Positions 34,850 through 44,896 of a stretch of 64,000 nucleotides of DNA are shown in pieces (the first letter of the stretch is position 1; each line of letters begins with the position of its first letter). Origin of the DNA: an uncultured Clostridium sp. GTDB lineage: Bacteria; Bacillota; Clostridia; Lachnospirales; Lachnospiraceae. The stretch covers positions 62,001-126,000 of the forward strand of contig CAMYAO010000002.1 of NCBI GenBank assembly GCA_947253885.1. The letters are read 5' to 3'. The translations under genes and the position numbers were made by a program. A model generated the notes under the pieces. That model was not told where the DNA came from, searched no databases, and was given only the letters and a program-made list of their open reading frames with translations.

Positions 34850-36595
34850 CTACATAGAAACACTGTCAAATTGAAGCTGATACAGACCTTTGTATATACC
34901 ATTCTGATGCATCAATTCTTCATGTGTTCCGCTTTCTTCAATTCCGTTATCAGTTAAAACTATAATTCTTTGTGCATTGCGAATCGTGGAAAGACGATGT
35001 GCAATTACAAATGTGGTTCGATTTTTTGCCAATCTTTCTAAAGATTGCTGCACTATTCGCTCGCTTTCATTGTCCAGAGCAGAAGTTGCTTCATCAAAGA
35101 TCAGGACAGGCGGATTTTTCAAAAATACCCTCGCAATAGAAAGCCTTTGTTTTTGACCTCCTGACAGTTTTACTCCTCTTTGTCCGATATCTGTATCATA
35201 TCCATCCGGAAAACTCATAATAAACTCATGTGCATTTGCATTTTTTGCCGCCTCTACCACTTCCTCCATTGTTGCATCCGGTTTTCCATAGCGAATATTA
35301 TCCGCTATAGTTCCTGCAAACAGATATACATCCTGCTGTACCATTCCGATATTACTTCTCAGAGAAGACAAATGAACGGTACGAATATCCTTCCCGTCAA
35401 ACAAAATCTTCCCGGACTTAGTATCATAAAATCTCGGTATTAAACTGCAAAGCGTCGACTTTCCTGCTCCTGAACTCCCTACCAATGCAATATATTCTCC
35501 TGCAGATACGTTCAGATTTACATGATTTAAAACCATCTGTTCTGAATCTTCATACTGAAAAGAAACATCACAAAAAGACACATCTCCCTTTACATCGGCT
35601 AACATCACTGCATCGGGAGCATCTGAAACATCCGGTTCTATTGCCAGTATTTCTGTAAAACGTTCAAATCCTGCATAGCCGTTCTGAAATTGCTCTGTAA
35701 AATCTACCAGAGTTTTAATCGGATCGGTAAACACATTGATATATAATAAAAAAGCGATCAGATCGGAGATGCTTAAGACACCTCTTGTCAGCATTATACC
35801 ACCAAATAATAAAACTACTACTGTTATTGCAGCAGTAAACCCCTGAAGTCCTGCCTGATATCCGCCCATATATCGATAACTGTTTTTCTTGGCAGATAAA
35901 AATCCTTTATTTCCGATTTTAAATTTTTGTTGTTCAATTTCTTCATTTGCAAAAGACTTTACTACTCGAATACCGGATAGATTATCCTCTATCTGTGCAT
36001 TAATGTCCGCAATCTTATTTCTATTTTCCCGAAAAGCCCGCTTCATTTTCTTATTATAAAAATAGGCATACAGTAACATAGGAATTACCGGCGCAAATGC
36101 AGCCGGTGTCAATTCCGGACTGATGGTCAGCATAATAAAAAGAGCTCCGATTATTTTTATAATGGAAATAACAATATTTTCCGGTCCATGATGTAAAAGT
36201 TCACAGATATCAAACAGATCCGTTGTGATTCTGGACATCAGTTGCCCCACTTTTTGATTATCATAAAAATGAAAGGACAGTTTCTGTAAATGTTCAAATA
36301 TTTCAGCTCTCATATCATATTCCATTTTTGCTCCCATTACATGACCGTAATTAGAAATATAATAATTGCAGTAACACTGTAGCAAAATTAGCACAAACAA
36401 ACCGATACATACCTTTACAATAGTTAAAAACGCTTCTTGTGTTCCTTTTGTACTGACGTGTGCCGTTATAAAGCGAACTGCTAACGGTATTACCAATGCA
36501 ATCACCGCTGAAACAAATGCAAAAAACATATCTGTATAAAATGCTTTTTTATACGGTCTGTAGTATGAAAACATTTTCTTTAAATTTTCTTTCAT
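34850..36595 (-). CDS. ABC exporter, MsbA/BmrA-like half-transporter
   Basis: 581 residues: six membrane helices in the first 310 residues (ABC_membrane fold), then a cytoplasmic ATPase. Walker A GSSGAGKST near 375, signature LSGGQKQR, Walker B VLIFDEATSALD and His-loop IAHRLST are intact, so it is probably an active homodimeric exporter. AGGAG site before the ATG. It follows the argS terminator and is close to the two CobW genes, but substrate (lipid, drug or peptide) cannot be inferred. Confidence 0.9.
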   Translation of the reverse strand: MKENLKKMFSYYRPYKKAFYTDMFFAFVSAVIALVIPLAVRFITAHVSTKGTQEAFLTIVKVCIGLFVLILLQCYCNYYISNYGHVMGAKMEYDMRAEIFEHLQKLSFHFYDNQKVGQLMSRITTDLFDICELLHHGPENIVISIIKIIGALFIMLTISPELTPAAFAPVIPMLLYAYFYNKKMKRAFRENRNKIADINAQIEDNLSGIRVVKSFANEEIEQQKFKIGNKGFLSAKKNSYRYMGGYQAGLQGFTAAITVVVLLFGGIMLTRGVLSISDLIAFLLYINVFTDPIKTLVDFTEQFQNGYAGFERFTEILAIEPDVSDAPDAVMLADVKGDVSFCDVSFQYEDSEQMVLNHVNLNVSAGEYIALVGSSGAGKSTLCSLIPRFYDTKSGKILFDGKDIRTVHLSSLRSNIGMVQQDVYLFAGTIADNIRYGKPDATMEEVVEAAKNANAHEFIMSFPDGYDTDIGQRGVKLSGGQKQRLSIARVFLKNPPVLIFDEATSALDNESERIVQQSLERLAKNRTTFVIAHRLSTIRNAQRIIVLTDNGIEESGTHEELMHQNGIYKGLYQLQFDSVSM

Positions 36596-36617
36596 ATAGT
36601 TCTCCTGAGTTTAAAAG

Positions 36618-36648
36618 AACCTGCTATCATCTGTAGAAGATAGCAGGT
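36618..36648 (-). terminator. Intrinsic terminator of argS
   Basis: Stem ACCTGCTATC / GATAGCAGGT with a 10-base loop, then TCTTTT on the minus strand. Confidence 0.7.
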
Positions 36649-36654
36649 ATATCA

Positions 36655-38424
36655 TTACATTTTTTCCGGAGCCGTAAATCCTAATAGATCAATACATAAT
36701 TCCAGAATATTTTTTGTAAGAATCAAAAGAGACAGATATCCCTTTTGCAGATTCTCATTTTCTGTTGCCAGAATCTTTGTCTCATGATAAAAACGATTCA
36801 GTGCATTTGACAGCTCATAAATATACGCACAAACTTTATGTGGTGCAGACTCCAAAAAAGCGGTCTCTACAACAGAAGAAAACTCCGACAGCTTCAGCAT
36901 CAATGCTTTCTGACTTTCACTTTGTGCCTGTGGTATCCCTGTAAACTGAGCCTCTGCCCCGGTCATATTCTCGTATTTTCCCAGAATAGACTTAATACGA
37001 ACAATGGTATACAAAATATACGGTCCGGTATTTCCCTCAAACGATGTAAACCTTTCCACATCAAATACATAATCCTTGGATGCCTGATTCGACAGATCTC
37101 CATACTTTACAGCAGATAATGCCACAATTTTTGCCGTATTTCTTGCTTCTGCATCAGACATTGTCGCATTTTCAGAGATCTTTTGGTACATTTGTTCTTC
37201 AATCTCATTTAACAGAGACTCTAAACGCATCACACCTCCGGCTCTTGTTTTAAACGGCTTTCCGTCTTTTCCGTTCATCGTACCGAATCCGATAAACTGA
37301 AGCTTTGTATCCTCTTCTACCAAGCCGGTCTTTCTTGCACACCGAAATACCTGTGTGAAATACAGGTCCTGTCTTTTATCTACCACATATTGGATCTTAT
37401 CCGGATGATACTCCTTCATTCTCCAGATAATCGTTGCCAAATCTGTTGTATTATACAAAGAAGCTCCATCTGATTTCAAGATCATACATGGGGGTACTTC
37501 CTTTGTATCTGTCTCTTCTTTTACATCTACCACCAAAGCTCCGTCACTGATATATGCATACCCCTCTTCCTTCATTTTGTGAACCATATCCGGAATATAA
37601 GGCTGGGCATCCGATTCACCCTTCCACAGATCAAATGTCACCTGAAGCTTTTCATAATTTTTCTTTAAATCCGTTACGGAAATTTGAATAATATGCTGCC
37701 AGATAGCACGATAGCCTCTGCGTCCCTGTTGCAGCTCATAAGTCGCAGCTAGCGCCGCCTCTTTATAGGTTTCATCCTCTTTTGATTTTGCGGATGCATA
37801 CGGGTAAATTTCTTCTAATTCCGAAATAGTAAACGGAGCCTCTTTCGGATAGTCTCCCTCAAATGTATCATCAAAATAGGGAAGCTCCGGTTTTCTTTTT
37901 GCCAACTCTGTAATAATGAGTCCCATTTGAAAGCCCCAATCCCCCAAATGGACATCTCCGATTACATTGTGTCCTACAAAACGGGAGATCCGTTTCAGAC
38001 TCTCGCCGATGATTGCTGCTCTTAAGTGACCGACATGAAGCGGCTTCGCTACATTCGGTCCGCCATAATCAATCATAATAGTTCGCATCTCACCGTTTTT
38101 CTCAAATCCGAATTTATCCGAACGGTACATAGTATTCAGGTATTCCGTCAAAAAAGATTTCGAAAGCTTAAAATTTAAAAATCCCGGTTTTACAGCTTCT
38201 ACACTTTCAAACATTTCCTGTGTCTGCAGCACTTCTGCCACCTTTTCCGCTATCCGGATCGGCGCGGTTTTATATTCTTTTGCCGCTGCCAATGCTCCGT
38301 TGCACTGAAACTCACACAAATCCGGACGGTTGGAAAGAGTTACCTTTCCATATTTTTTATCATAGTCACTGTCAGAAAACGCAGATTCCACTGCATTTTC
38401 AATTAATTGAATCATCTGTTTCAT
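36655..38424 (-). CDS. argS: Arginyl-tRNA synthetase
   Basis: Class I synthetase charging tRNA-Arg; 589 residues. The N-terminal additional domain is followed by the HIGH-type motif HVGHLRAAIIG near 131. The usual KMSKS is degenerate (region KPFKTRAGG), as in many ArgRS. The C-terminal DALR anticodon domain is present. AGGTGA site. It lies five bases after the sortase gene, with no T-box leader. Confidence 0.96.
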   Translation of the reverse strand: MKQMIQLIENAVESAFSDSDYDKKYGKVTLSNRPDLCEFQCNGALAAAKEYKTAPIRIAEKVAEVLQTQEMFESVEAVKPGFLNFKLSKSFLTEYLNTMYRSDKFGFEKNGEMRTIMIDYGGPNVAKPLHVGHLRAAIIGESLKRISRFVGHNVIGDVHLGDWGFQMGLIITELAKRKPELPYFDDTFEGDYPKEAPFTISELEEIYPYASAKSKEDETYKEAALAATYELQQGRRGYRAIWQHIIQISVTDLKKNYEKLQVTFDLWKGESDAQPYIPDMVHKMKEEGYAYISDGALVVDVKEETDTKEVPPCMILKSDGASLYNTTDLATIIWRMKEYHPDKIQYVVDKRQDLYFTQVFRCARKTGLVEEDTKLQFIGFGTMNGKDGKPFKTRAGGVMRLESLLNEIEEQMYQKISENATMSDAEARNTAKIVALSAVKYGDLSNQASKDYVFDVERFTSFEGNTGPYILYTIVRIKSILGKYENMTGAEAQFTGIPQAQSESQKALMLKLSEFSSVVETAFLESAPHKVCAYIYELSNALNRFYHETKILATENENLQKGYLSLLILTKNILELCIDLLGFTAPEKM

Positions 38425-38429
38425 TTACT

Positions 38430-39230
38430 TCACCTGTTATATATATGCTTTGCCACAAGTACGCCATGTACCGTATATCGATAGGAATCTCCGGCTGAGG
38501 TACAAGTAGAAAGAGTTACTATTTTACTTGATCCCGTCACTTTTACAGAAGATGAGATATCGGATCCGGATTTTAAATAATTTAAATATGCCGTATAATT
38601 ATCCCCTTTACTCGCATATACGCTATATACCTTACTGTTCTCATTTGTAGTAAAGGCGGAAAAAATTCGATAGCGATAAGCACCGTTCGGACGATAAATT
38701 GTAAAATATTGATTTTTCTTATAAATATCTGCCTGTTGCAGCTTCTTTAATGAACCGAACATAGAGAGATTTCTCATGTTATGACCGAAAATAATATAGT
38801 TTTGATCCTTCCAATTCGGACGATTTTTTGCTTCTATAAATAATGTTCCCGGAAAACTGTATCTCCGATACAGGTCGGCATGCAAATAAGTCGTATCATC
38901 CCCTGAATACACAACCGGATAATTCACGCGTATGGTTTCTGTATCATCAAAACGTATCCATGCATTGACATCCTTACCCTCTGCCTGAAGCTTTTTAAAA
39001 TCGATCTTAATATTCTGATACCACCAACCGGGATTTTGTTTTCTTGTCTTTTTGGAAATATCCCCCAGCTTTACTACTTTTTTTGTAATGGTCTGATACT
39101 GATTTTTTGCCTTATAGAGACTGTAGTAATAGGGTACAATTTTATAGAGAGAAAATGCAATGACACCAAGCAAAATGATAATCACCACATTACTGAGAAA
39201 ATTTCCTTTTTTTCTTTTATTTTTTTCCAT
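38430..39230 (-). CDS. srtB: Class B sortase
   Basis: Membrane-anchored transpeptidase that attaches surface proteins to peptidoglycan. 266 residues with a basic N-terminus and a signal-anchor helix at about 14-34. The catalytic triad is visible: His in IIFGHNM, Cys in LSTCTS, Arg in SYRYTVHG. The length and the extra N-terminal helices fit class B rather than class A. It lies between ftsZ and argS, just after the ftsZ terminator. No sorting-signal substrate (LPxTG or NPxTN type) is encoded in this window. Confidence 0.9.
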   Translation of the reverse strand: MEKNKRKKGNFLSNVVIIILLGVIAFSLYKIVPYYYSLYKAKNQYQTITKKVVKLGDISKKTRKQNPGWWYQNIKIDFKKLQAEGKDVNAWIRFDDTETIRVNYPVVYSGDDTTYLHADLYRRYSFPGTLFIEAKNRPNWKDQNYIIFGHNMRNLSMFGSLKKLQQADIYKKNQYFTIYRPNGAYRYRIFSAFTTNENSKVYSVYASKGDNYTAYLNYLKSGSDISSSVKVTGSSKIVTLSTCTSAGDSYRYTVHGVLVAKHIYNR

Positions 39231-39245
39231 GCTTCTATAACCACG

Positions 39246-39267
39246 AAAAAGCCCATACGGGCTTTTT
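39246..39267 (-). terminator. Intrinsic terminator of ftsZ
   Basis: AAAAAGCCC-atac-GGGCTTTTT hairpin directly after ftsZ; srtB is downstream. Confidence 0.88.
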
Positions 39268-39287
39268 CATATATGAATCCAATATCA

Positions 39288-40415
39288 TTACTTCCGCAAG
39301 AAATCCGGAATATCCAATTTTTTCTGCTGACGAGATGGACGCACCGATTTTGACTGTGTCAAATCCAAATTCATTTCTCCAACTCTGAAGCTGTCTTCGT
39401 TGACAGATTTCGTTTGAATCGGTCTGGATGTCATCGCATGACCAATTACAGTAGCCCCTACTCTCTGACTGCCGACTCCGGTTGCAATCACAGTAATTCT
39501 TGTGGTATCCTGAGCATTTTCTTCATACTTGGAACCAAAGATAATATTTGCCTCTTCACCGGCAATTTCCTTTACATAATTAACTGCATCATTTACATCC
39601 AACAGTCCGACATCTCCGGAAATATTGATCAGAATATGAGATGCTCCACTGATAGTTGTATCTAACAACGGACTTTCTACTGCATTTTTTACAGCCTCCA
39701 TCGCCTTATCGTCACCGGATGCTTCTCCGATACCGATATGAGCCAATCCCTTGTCTCTCATAACTGTTTCAACATCGGCAAAATCAAGATTGATCAGCGC
39801 AGCACCGTTAATTAAATCGGTAATACCCTGCACAGACTGCTGCAATACCTCATCTGCCTTTTTCAACGCCTCAGGCATTGTAGTACGGCGATCTACAATT
39901 TCCAACAATTTATCATTCGGAATAACAATCAGAGTATCCACTGTCTGTGTCAGTCTGTCGATTCCTCCGTTTGCATTCTTCATTCGGGCTTTTGACTCAA
40001 ATCCGAAAGGCTTTGTTACAACACCTACAGTCAAAATACCCTTGTCCTTTGCAATCTTGGCAACAACAGGAGCAGCACCGGTTCCGGTTCCGCCGCCCAT
40101 ACCGCAGGTAACAAATACCATGTCGGCACCTTCAATTGCAGCTTCCAACTCGTCTGCAGTTTCTTCTGCAGCTTTTTCACCTACCTCCGGCTGTGCACCC
40201 GCACCAAGTCCTTTGGTAAGTTTTTCTCCAATTTGAATTAAGGTAGGTGCTTTACAGAGATCCAAAGCCTGTTTATCTGTATTGACACCGATAAACTCAA
40301 CTCCTTCAATTCTCTCATCTACCATTCGATTTACAGCATTATTTCCAGCTCCACCTACACCAATTACAATAATTCTTGCGTTTGATGTTGACTCTAAGGA
40401 TGTAATTTCAAGCAC
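39288..40415 (-). CDS. ftsZ: Cell division protein FtsZ
   Basis: Tubulin-like GTPase forming the division ring. 375 residues, starting with GTG at 40415 behind AAAGGAGG. The GTP-binding GMGGGTGTGAAP is near 107. GGAGNNAVN opens the Rossmann core, and the conserved C-terminal tail ending LDIPDFLRK, which binds membrane anchors, is present. It has its own promoter (40483-40511) and terminator. No ftsA lies upstream, so the ring must be anchored by a factor encoded elsewhere (for example SepF). Confidence 0.98.
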   Translation of the reverse strand: MLEITSLESTSNARIIVIGVGGAGNNAVNRMVDERIEGVEFIGVNTDKQALDLCKAPTLIQIGEKLTKGLGAGAQPEVGEKAAEETADELEAAIEGADMVFVTCGMGGGTGTGAAPVVAKIAKDKGILTVGVVTKPFGFESKARMKNANGGIDRLTQTVDTLIVIPNDKLLEIVDRRTTMPEALKKADEVLQQSVQGITDLINGAALINLDFADVETVMRDKGLAHIGIGEASGDDKAMEAVKNAVESPLLDTTISGASHILINISGDVGLLDVNDAVNYVKEIAGEEANIIFGSKYEENAQDTTRITVIATGVGSQRVGATVIGHAMTSRPIQTKSVNEDSFRVGEMNLDLTQSKSVRPSRQQKKLDIPDFLRK

Positions 40416-40482
40416 GTTAATTCCTCCTTTGGGTCTATCTTAACCCTCAAATATTTTTCTATCATAAGAATTCATTGCTCTA

Positions 40483-40511
40483 ATCATACGATTTTTTCTG
40501 AAATTATTCAA
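40483..40511 (-). promoter_or_regulatory. ftsZ promoter
   Basis: TTGAAT... on the minus strand: TTGAAT, 17 bases, TATGAT, about 68 bases before the GTG start, in the gap after ftsQ. Confidence 0.6.
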
Positions 40512-40527
40512 CTCTAAATTCAAAATT

Positions 40528-41373
40528 TTAACTAGAATGCATAGAATTCTTAATCTTGATTGTCGCCACTTTTTCACTCGGGATCCTGGTCCATTCCTTT
40601 TTTCGAAAATAGATATCCGTCGAAGTATCCGTCCATGTTTCTAAGTGAAGGGTTCCCTTTTTCTTTTCTATCTGAGGCAAAATTCGTGCCAAACGAACAA
40701 TTTTTTCATTCAGATACGAAGAGCTCCCCAGATTCGCCTGCACAGTCTTATAGATCAGAATCATATCTCCGTCATTCTGCATCATAATCTGTTTCGGCAT
40801 TACTTTACTCTTCTTTAACAAACGAATCGTCGACAGGATTCTGGAAATAGTTTCCCCGTGTCCGAATTTTAACTCTTGGAACAATTCAGATGAAGTAATA
40901 TCCGTGCCTATAATCTGGATAGTTCCGGATTTAACTTTTTGTGATTTGTAGATCACTACTCCGTCTTCATCAAAATAAGCATATTTATTTTCTTTTTTCA
41001 GATAAACATAACTGACCAGACTTTTTTCAGATAAATTCAAATGCAATGTATGAGGATTTTTTAATGAAACAGACACAGAGTCTGCATAAGGAAGTGCGCC
41101 TCCCTTTCCTCTGAAATATTTCCATCTCAAAAACATCGTATTATTTGATCCCCGATTGGCACGAACCAAATCTTTTTGTATTTCCTCTTTTGTATAGTAT
41201 GTATTTCCACTGACCGTAATTGTTTCTAACGTAAATCCTTTCCACAAGGTCAAACTGATGATAATAACGATTACTGCAATCACTACCATCAGGGATACAA
41301 TTCTTGTATGTATTTTTTTTCTTTTTTTCTTTCTTTTTTTTACCGGCGGTCTCTTTCTTCTATTATCTTCCAT
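40528..41373 (-). CDS. ftsQ: Cell division protein FtsQ/DivIB
   Basis: Divisome protein of 281 residues (ATG 41373, with AAAGGATG upstream; an ATG three codons earlier is less well placed). A very basic cytoplasmic N-terminus (KKRKKKRKK) is followed by one membrane helix at about 27-47 and an extracellular POTRA domain beginning FTLETITVSGNTYYTKEEI. The C-terminal beta domain is weakly conserved, as usual. It overlaps the end of ftsW by 11 bases. Confidence 0.9.
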   Translation of the reverse strand: MEDNRRKRPPVKKRKKKRKKIHTRIVSLMVVIAVIVIIISLTLWKGFTLETITVSGNTYYTKEEIQKDLVRANRGSNNTMFLRWKYFRGKGGALPYADSVSVSLKNPHTLHLNLSEKSLVSYVYLKKENKYAYFDEDGVVIYKSQKVKSGTIQIIGTDITSSELFQELKFGHGETISRILSTIRLLKKSKVMPKQIMMQNDGDMILIYKTVQANLGSSSYLNEKIVRLARILPQIEKKKGTLHLETWTDTSTDIYFRKKEWTRIPSEKVATIKIKNSMHSS

Positions 41374-42517
41374 GCTTTTCATCCTTTATTACAATCCTTC
41401 TGGAAATCCCTAATACAATTCCCATTTCTATCAAGAGAATAAACAGAGAAGTTCCTCCATAACTGATAAACGGCAAAGTAACACCCGTATTTGGAAGCGC
41501 CGCCGTTACTACCGCTATATTCAGTACAACCTGAAGAGAAATATGTATGATGACACCGACTACAACCAGTGAACTGAACAGATCCGGAGCATTCATTGCG
41601 ATTCTCGTAAATCGGTAGATCAACAACAGAAACAGACCGATAACACAAATTGCACCGAACAGCCCCAGTTCTTCCACAATGATACTAAAGATAAAATCAT
41701 TCTGTGCTTCCGGTACATAGCCCAGCTTCTGAATACTTCCACCTAATCCTTTTCCGAAGAACCCTCCGGAACCGATGGCATACAGTCCTTGGATTGTCTG
41801 ATAAGATGCATCCGGATATGCTTCGGGATGCAGCCATGCTTTGATACGAATTGCTCTGTATCCTTCCGCAAAAACGCCAACCATCCCCAGCATCGAAACT
41901 CCGACAAGAATCTTAGCAAAAAGCTTTGTTTCAGAACTGGTAATAAAGATCATCAGGAATGCAATTCCTGCTATAATAAGCGCAGTACTCAAATTGGACA
42001 ACATGATTATTCCAATCATTGGAGCAATCCTTCCCATCAGCTTTGCTACACTCTTCAATGAATTAATCTGTCTGGGCATTCTGCATAAAAGCGATGCCAT
42101 AAAAAGAATTACCGCTATCTTTCCAAATTCGGAAGGTTGAATTGTAAGATTGCCGAACTTCAGCCATCTCTGTGAATTATTATAGGATTGACCAATAATC
42201 GGAACTAATGCACAGGCAAACAATGCGAGTGCATATAAATGAAACGCATATTTTTTCCAGATTTCCAACGGAAACAGAGAAACAATCAACATTGCAACGA
42301 TTCCGGCCAAACCGATGAACAACTGTCTCTTCAAATAATAGGAAGCGGATCCGAAATCAATCTGCGCTTTATAGGAACTCACACTGTAAAGCATAACCAG
42401 ACCGAAACCGATCAGGAATATAATGATAAACAGTAAGGAATAATCGAAATAATGCACACCTGCTTCTTTTTTGCCTTTATTCAATTTTTTATTCAGCATC
42501 AAAAGCATTTTTTTCAT
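41363..42517 (-). CDS. ftsW: Lipid II polymerase FtsW (SEDS family)
   Basis: Peptidoglycan glycosyltransferase of the division site; 384 residues with about ten membrane helices. SEDS features: NNSQRWLKFGNLTIQPSEFGK block, extracellular loop with GLGGSIQKLGYVPEAQNDFIFSI (containing the catalytic-type Asp), and the C-terminal PNTGVTLPFISYGGTS. It partners the class B PBP at 44897-46768. murD ends two bases upstream. Confidence 0.95.
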   Translation of the reverse strand: MKKMLLMLNKKLNKGKKEAGVHYFDYSLLFIIIFLIGFGLVMLYSVSSYKAQIDFGSASYYLKRQLFIGLAGIVAMLIVSLFPLEIWKKYAFHLYALALFACALVPIIGQSYNNSQRWLKFGNLTIQPSEFGKIAVILFMASLLCRMPRQINSLKSVAKLMGRIAPMIGIIMLSNLSTALIIAGIAFLMIFITSSETKLFAKILVGVSMLGMVGVFAEGYRAIRIKAWLHPEAYPDASYQTIQGLYAIGSGGFFGKGLGGSIQKLGYVPEAQNDFIFSIIVEELGLFGAICVIGLFLLLIYRFTRIAMNAPDLFSSLVVVGVIIHISLQVVLNIAVVTAALPNTGVTLPFISYGGTSLFILLIEMGIVLGISRRIVIKDEKHGR

Positions 42518-42519
42518 TT

Positions 42520-43866
42520 CTACTCCTTTAGAGCATGTACAAAATCCTTAAACATTCTCCCTCTTACTTCATAATTAGGAAACATTCCCCAACTTGCACA
42601 TGCCGGTGACAGTAATACACAATCCCCTGTAATTGCTTCATGATAACAAACAGACACAGCTTCTTGCAAGGATTCCACGAAAATATAATCATGAAAACCG
42701 CATCTTTTTGCTGTTTCCGCAATTGCCTCTTTCGTTTGGCCCAATAAGACCAGTTTTTTTACTTTTCCGTCAAAGGATTGAATCCATTCCATATAATCGG
42801 ACTGTTTGTCGTATCCGCCTGCAATCAGGTAGGTCGGACGATCCATCGCTTGAATCCCTTTGATTGCTGCATCCGGATTAGTCCCCTTTGAATCATTATA
42901 AAAACGCACACCTCGCTTTTCTGTTACATATTCAATACGGTGTTCCACCGCCTGAAATTGTCTTAATACTGTGACAATCTGTTCCATCGGAACCCCAAAT
43001 ACCGCAGCCATCGCAATAGCTGCCATTGCATTTTCATAATTATGACGTCCGAGGATATTCAGCTCACGTACAGAAATAACTTTTTCTCCTTTATAGAAAA
43101 TTTCATCATCCAGACAGCAGATTCCGTTTTCTATTTTACGGGCACTGGAAAACCATATAATATTCGCTTTGATATGCTTTGCCTCTTCCCTTAATATCTC
43201 ATCCTCATAATTCAGTATACAAATATCGTGCTCTGTCTGATTTTTCGTAATAGAGATCTTTGCATCAATATAATTTCTCATGGTATGATGTCTGTTTAAA
43301 TGATCCGGTGTAATATTTAAAATAGCGGATATTTTAGGGTGAAATGTTTCTATTGTTTCCAACTGAAAGCTGGAAATCTCTGCCACTACCACTGAATCCT
43401 CCACCGTATCGTCCGCAATACCGGTATAAGGAATGCCTATATTTCCGACAACCTTTGTCTTCGGATTATAAGAGCTCATTATTTCACCCAGTAAAGAAGT
43501 AGTTGTTGTCTTTCCGTTTGTTCCGGTAATCGCTAATAAACTTCCCTTTTGGCATCGATATGCAAGTTCAATTTCTCCCCAGACAGGAATTCCCTGTTTT
43601 TTTATTTCAGTCACGATTTCTCCGTCTACCGGAACTCCCGGACTCAATACCAGAAAAGAAAGCTTCTCCTGCCTTTCTTTTGCAACATTTCCCAGAATCA
43701 GCTCCACTGCATCTTTTTCAAATTGATCCAACACCTTTTCTGTATTCAAATCAGTATTTTGATCAAATAAAATCACATGTGCTCCATGACGAAGTAACAG
43801 CTTTGCAGCTGCTATTCCGCTTACTCCGGTTCCGTATACCATCACTTCTTTATCTTTTAAATTCAT
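42520..43866 (-). CDS. murD: UDP-N-acetylmuramoylalanine-D-glutamate ligase
   Basis: Cytoplasmic Mur ligase that adds D-glutamate to UDP-MurNAc-L-Ala. 448 residues. The N-terminal UDP-binding Rossmann domain opens with VYGTGVSGIAAAK. The ATP loop GTNGKTTTT is near 115, and the Mur-ligase His/Asn region (NITPDHLNRH) and FYNDSKGTNPDA follow. It sits between mraY and ftsW in the dcw cluster. Confidence 0.96.
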   Translation of the reverse strand: MNLKDKEVMVYGTGVSGIAAAKLLLRHGAHVILFDQNTDLNTEKVLDQFEKDAVELILGNVAKERQEKLSFLVLSPGVPVDGEIVTEIKKQGIPVWGEIELAYRCQKGSLLAITGTNGKTTTTSLLGEIMSSYNPKTKVVGNIGIPYTGIADDTVEDSVVVAEISSFQLETIETFHPKISAILNITPDHLNRHHTMRNYIDAKISITKNQTEHDICILNYEDEILREEAKHIKANIIWFSSARKIENGICCLDDEIFYKGEKVISVRELNILGRHNYENAMAAIAMAAVFGVPMEQIVTVLRQFQAVEHRIEYVTEKRGVRFYNDSKGTNPDAAIKGIQAMDRPTYLIAGGYDKQSDYMEWIQSFDGKVKKLVLLGQTKEAIAETAKRCGFHDYIFVESLQEAVSVCYHEAITGDCVLLSPACASWGMFPNYEVRGRMFKDFVHALKE

Positions 43867-43907
43867 GGTCTCTCCTCATCTAATCCTGTTTTTACTAAAC
43901 TTTCCTT

Positions 43908-44861
43908 TTATACAATTCCAATCAAAGAAAGCAAACATAACAAAGTAGTTATAATCGCAAAGATTGCAACTACCTTTGTCTCTGACCAGCCTCCCAATTC
44001 AAAATGATGATGAATCGGTGCCATTCTGAAAATCCGTTTCCCGCCTGTCTTCTTGAAATAGCTTACCTGTATGATAACCGAGAAAATTTCCACCCAATAT
44101 ATAAGACCCACCAGTAGGATAAACAACGGCTGTTGCAACATATAAGCCGTTGCTGATACAAATCCGCCCAATGCCAGTGAACCGGTATCTCCCATGAACA
44201 CCTTTGCCGGATGTACATTGAATACAAGAAATCCGAGCAGTGCGCCGATTACAGCTGCAATTACCACTCCGATCGTAATACCGAATCGAATCGAACTGAT
44301 TAGGAAAAAGGCGGCTACCGGCAAAGTAACCGTTGAAACCAGACCATCTACTCCATCTGTAAAATTAACGCCGTTTACCGTTCCAAGCATTGCCAGAATC
44401 ATAACGGGCACGGCTAAAAATCCTATACTAAAATAGGTATGACCTGTAAACGGAACTAAAATTGCAAAAGAAATATGTGCTTTTCCCATATAGATTGCAA
44501 ACAATATTGCGACCACCAGCTGCATCGCAAACTTTTGTTTCGGCAACAGTCCGTCAGAACGCCGTAATACCACTTTCAAATAATCATCTATAAAACCGAT
44601 CACACCAAAAGCTACTGTCACTAATAAGATTGCTATGATACGACTGTCTCCTCTTCCGAAGATTAAAGTGGAAACGATCACTGACACTATGATCATAATA
44701 CCTCCCATAGTCGGTGTACCGGTTTTTATCTGATGGGATTCCAACTCCTCCCGTTCTGTATTTCCCACTTTCATTTTTCGCAATGCAGGGATAACAAATG
44801 GTCCCAGTATCATCATCACGAAAAACGAAATAAATACTGAGAAAATAATTTGGGTCGTCAT
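43908..44861 (-). CDS. mraY: Phospho-MurNAc-pentapeptide transferase MraY
   Basis: Ten-helix membrane enzyme that makes lipid I from UDP-MurNAc-pentapeptide and undecaprenyl phosphate. 317 residues. Diagnostic sites: GTPTMGG near 48-54, FIDDYLK with the catalytic Asp pair near 93, NFTDGVDGL, GDTGSLALGG and the HHHFE motif (APIHHHFELGGW). Normal length. Confidence 0.97.
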   Translation of the reverse strand: MTTQIIFSVFISFFVMMILGPFVIPALRKMKVGNTEREELESHQIKTGTPTMGGIMIIVSVIVSTLIFGRGDSRIIAILLVTVAFGVIGFIDDYLKVVLRRSDGLLPKQKFAMQLVVAILFAIYMGKAHISFAILVPFTGHTYFSIGFLAVPVMILAMLGTVNGVNFTDGVDGLVSTVTLPVAAFFLISSIRFGITIGVVIAAVIGALLGFLVFNVHPAKVFMGDTGSLALGGFVSATAYMLQQPLFILLVGLIYWVEIFSVIIQVSYFKKTGGKRIFRMAPIHHHFELGGWSETKVVAIFAIITTLLCLLSLIGIV

Positions 44862-44896
44862 AATGTTTCCTCTTTTCTATTCTTCTCTAATATAGT